Below are positions 36,871 to 41,696 of a stretch of DNA of 41,696 nt, one piece after another; position 1 is the stretch's first letter, and each line of letters starts with the position of its first letter. The position numbers and the translations under genes were made by a program. The DNA comes from Bdellovibrionaceae bacterium UBA2466 (GTDB lineage: Bacteria; Bdellovibrionota; FAC87; UBA2466): assembly GCA_002342225.1 (NCBI GenBank), contig DDPO01000011.1, positions 11,535 to 53,230 on the forward strand, read 5' to 3'. The notes beneath the pieces are model-generated. The model searched no databases. It saw nothing but the letters and a program-made list of their open reading frames with translations, and had not been told where the DNA came from.

Positions 36871-38661
36871 TCATGAAGTTCTTAATTCTTTTAGCTTTTC
36901 TAAGAGGCGAAGAACTTCGGGTTCATCGCCTATTCTTTGCGCTAATTTGATCTGCACCGAGAGGGATTTTATTTCAGCCTCTGCAGTAAGTCGCCGAGCC
37001 CTTTCCAAAACAGCAGTGAAGAGTTTTTCACCCGAACTTTGGGGAAGGTCTTCAAAAAGTTGCTCTGTGGCAGCAGAAACGAGCATATTGGAGGGGTTCA
37101 AGTTTGTAAGTGATTCTAGCAGCTTATCAAATTCGTCGATGGTCTTCGCTTCAGAAAGTTTCAGTAACCATTGTTTTATCTCGGGACTTTTTATGGCCGA
37201 TTGCCAAGTTGAGGGCTGGGTTTCTAAAAATCTCTCTGGCCAACGGATACAAGCTTTAAAAAATTCTAGGTCAAAAGTAGCAAGCTTGGCCTGATTTTTG
37301 ATTTGAGGAGTGAAGCTCGGTTTCGCTGTTGTTACTTGGATGCTCGACCGGCTTTTCATCGCAGAATCAGCTAATTCCTTCAGGGCTTCTCTTGAAATTT
37401 TGAAAACCAAACTGATATCGTCCCAAATGGTGGCTCGGTCTGGTAAGTTTCGGCTCGCAATTAAAATGGGAGTTAAGCTCTGTAGTTGTTTTGCACTTTC
37501 CTCTTCGGATAAGGATCCTTTGGCAGCTATTTCCTTCAAATATTTGGTAATTTGACGAGGGGCTAAATTGCATAGTTGATAAAATGTCTCTGCGCCCTCC
37601 TGTTGGACGAACTCATCAGGGTCTAAGTTATCTGGCAGAGACAAGTCTCTGGCAAAAATTCTGTTGTTCATAAAAATATGAACCGAACGGTGCCAAGCAT
37701 CTTTGCCGGCGGAGTCCGGATCAAACACGGTAATCACTTTTTGAGTTAAACCCTTGAGTTCAGCACAGTGCTCATCAGTTAATGCTGTTCCCATAGTGGC
37801 AATCGCATTGTTGACACCCTTCTCTGCTAAACCTACGACATCCATGTATCCCTCGACAATAACCGCTTCATTTCTTAAACGGATGTTTCGTTGGTTTTCG
37901 TACAGGCCATACAAAATTTTTCTTTTAGAGAACAGAGTTGATTCGGGAGAGTTTAAGTACTTGGGTTGGTTTTCTTCGTCTGCGAAAAGTCGTGCACCAA
38001 AGCCAAGCACTTTACCATCTCTGTTCATGATGGGGAACATGAGACGGTTTCTGAAGCGATCATATCCTTCGTTAGGTTTGCCCTCCTTCGTGATGACAAG
38101 ACCGGCTTCAACAAGCTCAGAGAAAGAAAATCCTTTTTTGATCATGATATTCATCAGGGTGTTCCAATTTTTTGGAGCTACACCCATGCGAAATTTCTGC
38201 ATGGTTTTTGGAGACAAACCCCGTTGTTGGCAATAGTCGCGAGCAAAGCCATATTCAGCGACTTCCGTTAAGCAGTAGTTAAAGTATTTAGCAGCCCATT
38301 CTAAAGCGGCGTAGATTCGATCTTCCGCAGGAGAGGGAGTTGGTTTCACCGTTTTTGGGGTGAACTTATTGTCTTCCTCGATGACAACGCCAACACGCGA
38401 AGCTAGTTTTTTGACAGCTTCAGGAAAATTTAATCCCTCTATCCCTGTTAGAAACGAGAAACAGTTGCCGCCTTTATGGCAACCGAAACAGTGAAAAATT
38501 TGCTTGATTGAATTGACCATGAAGGAGGGTGTTTTCTCGCCATGGAAAGGACACAACCCTTTGTAGCTGCTTCCGCTTTTTTTGAGTTCAACATATTCAC
38601 TGATGAGCTCAACAATGTCGACTCGGCTACGAATCTCTTCAATGGTTTTTTCGGAAAACAC
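36871..38661 (-). CDS. dnaG: DNA primase
   Basis: DnaG makes RNA primers for replication. In the 596-residue protein the zinc-binding domain has C37, H40, C58 and C61 (CPFHGEKTPSF...HCFGC). The RNA polymerase core follows with RFRNRLMFPI, and the TOPRIM fold shows EGYMDVVGLAEKGVNNAIATMGTALT and FDPDSAGKDA with its metal-binding acids. The C-terminal helicase-binding region (about 440-596) is divergent, as usual. The start is a GTG whose G is shared with the stop codon of the preceding DNA glycosylase gene (TAGTG), implying coupled translation. Confidence 0.97.
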   Translation of the reverse strand: MFSEKTIEEIRSRVDIVELISEYVELKKSGSSYKGLCPFHGEKTPSFMVNSIKQIFHCFGCHKGGNCFSFLTGIEGLNFPEAVKKLASRVGVVIEEDNKFTPKTVKPTPSPAEDRIYAALEWAAKYFNYCLTEVAEYGFARDYCQQRGLSPKTMQKFRMGVAPKNWNTLMNIMIKKGFSFSELVEAGLVITKEGKPNEGYDRFRNRLMFPIMNRDGKVLGFGARLFADEENQPKYLNSPESTLFSKRKILYGLYENQRNIRLRNEAVIVEGYMDVVGLAEKGVNNAIATMGTALTDEHCAELKGLTQKVITVFDPDSAGKDAWHRSVHIFMNNRIFARDLSLPDNLDPDEFVQQEGAETFYQLCNLAPRQITKYLKEIAAKGSLSEEESAKQLQSLTPILIASRNLPDRATIWDDISLVFKISREALKELADSAMKSRSSIQVTTAKPSFTPQIKNQAKLATFDLEFFKACIRWPERFLETQPSTWQSAIKSPEIKQWLLKLSEAKTIDEFDKLLESLTNLNPSNMLVSAATEQLFEDLPQSSGEKLFTAVLERARRLTAEAEIKSLSVQIKLAQRIGDEPEVLRLLEKLKELRTS

Positions 38662-39314
38662 TAAACCCCAACTGTTTTTGTCCTATCAGGACGTGATAAA
38701 AATTCTGATTGCCTAACGTAAAACCTCAAAGGCTCTCTTTTAGCCCTACTTATACCTACTCGAGGTGAAATCCCAATAAGTTGTTTCGGTATTTTGTGAT
38801 TAAGGTCTACTATCTTGAAGGTGCTTTGGTCAAAGGACAGGCCATCAAAATTTCGATCAATTCCAAGGGCTTGGGTCAACTTTCCAGGCCCGCTAAGTAG
38901 GTTTTTTAGCATTTTGTAGGTTAAAGGCCTGGAAATATGACGATTTTCAGCCATTTTCTCTAAACCCAACAATGGAACAGCAGCTCGAATTAAAACAGCA
39001 CTTCCTTTTCCAGCCGCACCCGTGACAACATTCATACAAAAATTAAGACCATAAGAAAGGTAAACATAACAAGCTCCACCAGATAGAAACATGGATTGAT
39101 TTCTTGGGGTGGGTCCCTTAAACGCGTGACTAGCGGGGTCTTCAGATCCCAAATAGGCTTCAACTTCTACAATTTGAACTAGAAAGTGGTTTTTATTCTG
39201 AGATAAGAAGAGGCCTTTTCCAAGAAGTTCTTTCGCAACAACCGGAGCGCTTCGTTGATAAAACTTGGAGGCCAGTGGGGGGAGATTTTTAATATGGGAT
39301 ATATTCCAAAACAA
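38661..39314 (-). CDS. mpg: 3-methyladenine DNA glycosylase (AAG/MPG family)
   Basis: This enzyme excises alkylated purines in base-excision repair. The 217-residue protein has VAKELLGKGLF, VEVEAYLGSEDPASHAFKGPTPRNQSMF with the catalytic Glu and conserved DxASH/TPRN motif, and GACYVYLSYGLNFCMNVVTG; all are typical of the AAG family. The start is a TTG without a clear ribosome site, but no better start exists between it and the previous stop. It lies inside the rpsU-dnaG-rpoD operon, between the yqeY-like gene and dnaG, an insertion not seen in the E. coli operon. Confidence 0.92.
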   Translation of the reverse strand: MFWNISHIKNLPPLASKFYQRSAPVVAKELLGKGLFLSQNKNHFLVQIVEVEAYLGSEDPASHAFKGPTPRNQSMFLSGGACYVYLSYGLNFCMNVVTGAAGKGSAVLIRAAVPLLGLEKMAENRHISRPLTYKMLKNLLSGPGKLTQALGIDRNFDGLSFDQSTFKIVDLNHKIPKQLIGISPRVGISRAKREPLRFYVRQSEFLSRPDRTKTVGV

Positions 39315-39332
39315 CTTGGTCGAACCGGAAAG

Positions 39333-39779
39333 TTAGGGCTGTAGTTTTTTTCTAACTAATTCATTGACCATTTTGCCGTCCGCTCTTCCACCGGCTTTTG
39401 CAAGAACAACTTTCATCACTTTCCCCACATCTTGAGGAACTTTGGCTCCGGTCTCTTCGATAGCCGCGGACACGAGCAAATCAACTTCTTGTTCGGTCAA
39501 TTGAGTCGGCAAATAAACTTTTAAGACGTCTATTTCTAACTTTTCTTTATCAGCAAGATCTTGTCGACCACCCTTCAAAAAAGCATCAATCGAGTCATTT
39601 CTCTGTTTAATAAGAGTAGAGATGGTTTTTTGAATCTCTGTCTCATCTAAAGCAGATCTCTTATCGATTTCGCGTTTCTTGATTTCGGCAATGAGCATTC
39701 TTAGACAACCCGTTTTTAAGGGTTCCCCAGACTTCATCGCCGTTTTCATGTCATTTTGAATGGTGGTCTTCAGATCCAT
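39333..39779 (-). CDS. GatB/YqeY-domain protein
   Basis: The 148-residue protein matches the stand-alone YqeY family: MKTAMKSGEPLKTGCLRMLIAEIKKREIDKR, TISTLIKQRNDSIDAFLKGGRQDLADKE, VYLPTQLTEQEVDLLV, and DVGKVMKVVLAKAGGRADGKMVNELV. The fold is related to the tRNA-binding tail domain of GatB, the amidotransferase subunit, but the cellular role of free YqeY is unsettled. Location directly after rpsU is a common arrangement for this family. Confidence 0.93.
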   Translation of the reverse strand: MDLKTTIQNDMKTAMKSGEPLKTGCLRMLIAEIKKREIDKRSALDETEIQKTISTLIKQRNDSIDAFLKGGRQDLADKEKLEIDVLKVYLPTQLTEQEVDLLVSAAIEETGAKVPQDVGKVMKVVLAKAGGRADGKMVNELVRKKLQP

Positions 39780-39787
39780 TGGAATAA

Positions 39788-39982
39788 CTATCTACGATCA
39801 AAAGTACGCTTAACGTTGCGTTTTCTTGCCGCGATACTCTTCTTTTTTCTGCGAACTGAGGGCTTTTCATAAAATTCGCGGCGGCGAACTTCTGCTAAAA
39901 TCCCTGCTTTTTCACATTGTTTTTTAAACCTGCGAAGAGCTCCTTCGTAGGGTTCTGTATCTCTGACTTTTAGTCCTGGCAC
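39788..39982 (-). CDS. rpsU: 30S ribosomal protein S21
   Basis: S21 is a small, very basic protein of the 30S platform needed for initiation on natural mRNAs. I chose the GTG at 39982 because the product then begins [27 protein letters not shown], the usual S21 N-terminus. AAGGAAGG also stands 8 nt upstream; a GTG at 39991 would lie too close to it. The 64-residue product ends in an Arg/Lys-rich tail ([23 protein letters not shown]). First gene of the macromolecular synthesis operon. Confidence 0.97.
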   Translation of the reverse strand: MPGLKVRDTEPYEGALRRFKKQCEKAGILAEVRRREFYEKPSVRRKKKSIAARKRNVKRTFDRR

Positions 39983-40007
39983 AGTAATCACCTTCCTTAA
40001 GTGGGCA

Positions 40008-40037
40008 ACAATAGGGGGTTTCGTCGCATTTCGTCAA
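40008..40037 (-). promoter_or_regulatory. sigma-70 promoter candidate for the rpsU-dnaG-rpoD operon
   Basis: On the minus strand TTGACG (40032-40037) and TATTGT (40008-40013) are separated by 18 nt, placing initiation near 40001, just before the AAGGAAGG of rpsU. It sits immediately behind the queA stop codon (40039-40041). A growth-linked promoter at this position is expected for this operon. Confidence 0.55.
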
Positions 40038-40038
40038 G

Positions 40039-41058
40039 CTACAATATTATCATGGCATCGCCATAGCTGTAAAAACGGTACTTTTGGCTAATAGCCTCTT
40101 GGTAGACTTTACGGCAGAAGTCTAACCCTAGGAGTGAAGCGACCAAAACATAGAGGGAAGATTCGGGAAGGTGAAAATTTGTTATCAGACCATCAGCTAT
40201 TCTTGTTTGGTATCCCGGAGTTATATAGATATTGGTCGATCCGGAGGCTCCATGATCAGGATAACTTTCCAAAGTCCTTAAAGACGTTGTTCCTACAGCA
40301 ATGACCCGCCCCTTTTGGTTTCTTTTAGACGCTATTTTTTGCAGCGTCTCTTGAGGTATTTCGTAGTCCTCCGAATGCATTTTGTGGTCAAGAATATTGG
40401 ATGTTCGGATAGGTGAGAAAGTCCCATATCCCACGTGGAGAGTAACTTCAGTGGTTTCAATCCCCCTCTCTTTTAGGTTGCTCAGAAGGGCTTCAGTGAA
40501 ATGTAAGCCGGCTGTGGGGGCTGCTACCGAGCCTGTGTTTTTTGCATAGACCGTTTGATAGGAGGTTTTATCATTGGAGTCGGCTTCGCGTTTTATGTAA
40601 GGGGGCAACGGTGATTTTCCAATCTCAAAAATCCAACTCAGGGGGTTCAGGTTTTTTGGCGTGACAAATTTAACTTCAAATCCTTCGTTTTCAATTGGGG
40701 TGATTTTTCCAGTCACGGATTGTGGGAAGAATAAATCGATACCTTCTTTAACTTTTTTGCCGGGCTTAACTAAGCAGCGCCAGTTTGTTTTTTCAGCATT
40801 AGTATATTTAATTAAAAAAACTTCAAAAACACGACCTTTAGAATCTTTTCCATACAAACGCGCCGGTAGAACTTTGGTGTTATTCAAAACCAAAAGGTCA
40901 GAAGAATTTAGAACCTTTGGAAGATCATAAAAATAAAAGTGTTCAATGCTTTTTTTTTCTCTGTTCACGACTAAAAGTCGTGAGTGGTCCCTAGGCGATG
41001 CTGGAAACTTGGCAATGAGCTCCTCTGGCAAATTGAAACTAAAGTTTTCCAAGTTCAT
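40039..41058 (-). CDS. queA: S-adenosylmethionine:tRNA ribosyltransferase-isomerase
   Basis: QueA transfers and isomerises the ribosyl part of SAM onto preQ1 in tRNA, forming epoxyqueuosine. The 339-residue protein has NFSFNLPEELIAKFPASPRDHSRLLVV at the N-terminus, VLNNTKVLPARLYG, YQTVYAKNTGSVAAPTAGLHFT, TEVTLHVGYGTFSPI, VIAVGTTSLRTLES and NFHLPESSLYVLVASLLG, all family signatures. It follows the SpoIID-type gene after 44 nt. The other queuosine gene of the window, queE, is nearly 37 kb away in the atp operon. Confidence 0.98.
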   Translation of the reverse strand: MNLENFSFNLPEELIAKFPASPRDHSRLLVVNREKKSIEHFYFYDLPKVLNSSDLLVLNNTKVLPARLYGKDSKGRVFEVFLIKYTNAEKTNWRCLVKPGKKVKEGIDLFFPQSVTGKITPIENEGFEVKFVTPKNLNPLSWIFEIGKSPLPPYIKREADSNDKTSYQTVYAKNTGSVAAPTAGLHFTEALLSNLKERGIETTEVTLHVGYGTFSPIRTSNILDHKMHSEDYEIPQETLQKIASKRNQKGRVIAVGTTSLRTLESYPDHGASGSTNIYITPGYQTRIADGLITNFHLPESSLYVLVASLLGLDFCRKVYQEAISQKYRFYSYGDAMIIL

Positions 41059-41102
41059 GAGGGCAACATATAGGCGTGGAAAAAAAATCTCCAGAAAAAA
41101 AA

Positions 41103-41696
41103 CTAGGGCAATAAGGATTGAGTATTTGAGCTTATTTTGTAGCTCGGATAGTAGTGCGCTAGAATTTCGCGATATGTTTTTCCTTTTTTAGCAAGAAATT
41201 GTGCTCCCCATTGGCACATTCCTACGCCATGCCCTGCGCCCGTCCCATCAAAGATGACCTCTTCAGGGGTGTTACTTATTTCGAATCTTGTGCTCTTTAC
41301 GTTGGTGTAGCCCAAAAGATTTCGAAGGTCTTCGGAATTGATCGCAAACTTTTTGTTGTCTGCTTCAATAGAGATTTCATTGACTCGGCCGGACGGGGTT
41401 TTCTTTAACACACCTATTTTGAAAGGCTTTCGCTCAAAATGGGGAATTTTCAGTAAATTAAAGAGCTCTGCTGCCTTGATTTTAATTTGCCAGTTCAGAG
41501 GAAATTTACGACAGTACGGACACGGAACTCCAACTTTGTGATTTTTTTCTGATGTGTTCCAAACGGCCTTGGCTGATTCCGTATGACCCCCACACCTTGA
41601 GTGGTAGTAGGTTTTGATGGGCAATGTTCCCTTTGTAACAACTTCATTCTTGGTCGATTCTACGGCGACTCTAATTCGGTCCGACTCACTTTGAGC
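41103..41696 (-). CDS. SpoIID/LytB-domain protein, 5' truncated by window edge
   Basis: The reading frame stays open to the right edge, so the N-terminal part, including any signal peptide, is outside the window. What remains (about 197 residues) has YYHSRCGGHTESAKAVW, a conserved SpoIID motif, a CPYC pair (CPYCRKFPLNWQIKI), and the terminal GHGVGMCQWGAQFLAKKGKTYREIL. SpoIID-type proteins are lytic transglycosylases acting on denuded glycan strands; LytB-type relatives modify amidase activity. Upstream of queA, probably in the same transcript. In Gram-negative bacteria this is one more peptidoglycan-active protein; the exact activity is not shown by sequence. Confidence 0.92.
   Translation of the reverse strand, partial: AQSESDRIRVAVESTKNEVVTKGTLPIKTYYHSRCGGHTESAKAVWNTSEKNHKVGVPCPYCRKFPLNWQIKIKAAELFNLLKIPHFERKPFKIGVLKKTPSGRVNEISIEADNKKFAINSEDLRNLLGYTNVKSTRFEISNTPEEVIFDGTGAGHGVGMCQWGAQFLAKKGKTYREILAHYYPSYKISSNTQSLLP

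Noticed and set aside
40000..41696. preQ1 riboswitch near queA (and near queE at 2597)
   Set aside because: No aptamer-like stem with A-rich tail was seen upstream of either gene; queE lies directly behind atpC.

Overview
The window is a densely packed, moderately AT-rich bacterial chromosome segment made almost entirely of housekeeping and cell-envelope genes. I see no insertion sequence, phage, integrase or CRISPR array. The gene set (rpsU-dnaG-rpoD operon, split division/cell-wall cluster, AmgK/MurU-type recycling pair, many surface and peptidoglycan-active proteins, a CHASE2 kinase with a sigma-54 activator) fits a Gram-negative bacterium of the Bdellovibrionota or a neighbouring former-deltaproteobacterial lineage. 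That placement is inference from gene content; I ran no taxonomic test.

Layout. 1-3247 (+): the end of the ATP synthase operon (atpG truncated by the window edge, atpD, atpC) with queE coupled to its tail. 3244-5542 (-): a GT-C-like polytopic membrane protein and an exported lipase-like alpha/beta hydrolase. 5713-13434 (+): a long operon holding the pyruvate dehydrogenase complex (pdhA, pdhB, pdhC, lpdA), both lipoylation enzymes (lipA, lipB), a short MetE-like barrel protein and a dicluster ferredoxin. 13446-15727 (-): ferritin-like diiron protein, small ferredoxin and glycerate kinase. 15728-16285 is the only large gene-free stretch; it carries a strong sigma-54 promoter candidate for a secreted Pro/Gln-rich protein (16286-17914, +). 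17946-20028 (-): amgK-murU-like pair for MurNAc recycling. 20208-22874 (+): a large membrane-anchored protein with carboxypeptidase-regulatory-like repeats.

22871-41696 is one long minus-strand block. In transcription order it reads: SpoIID/LytB protein (partial), queA, rpsU, yqeY-like, 3-methyladenine DNA glycosylase, dnaG, rpoD, tRNA(CAT), zinc-ribbon coiled-coil protein, RNase H, CHASE2 histidine kinase, NtrC-type regulator, ftsW, murG, murC, murB, patatin-like phospholipase, lytic transglycosylase.

The most interesting signal is regulatory. Two near-consensus -24/-12 sigma-54 promoters (16169-16184 + and 24248-24263 -) stand about 90 nt before an exported structural-looking protein and a lytic transglycosylase. 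The same window encodes a CHASE2 kinase plus a sigma-54 activator, read straight into ftsW-murG-murC-murB. This suggests an envelope-stress or cell-wall-remodelling circuit, which is a hypothesis from motif and position.
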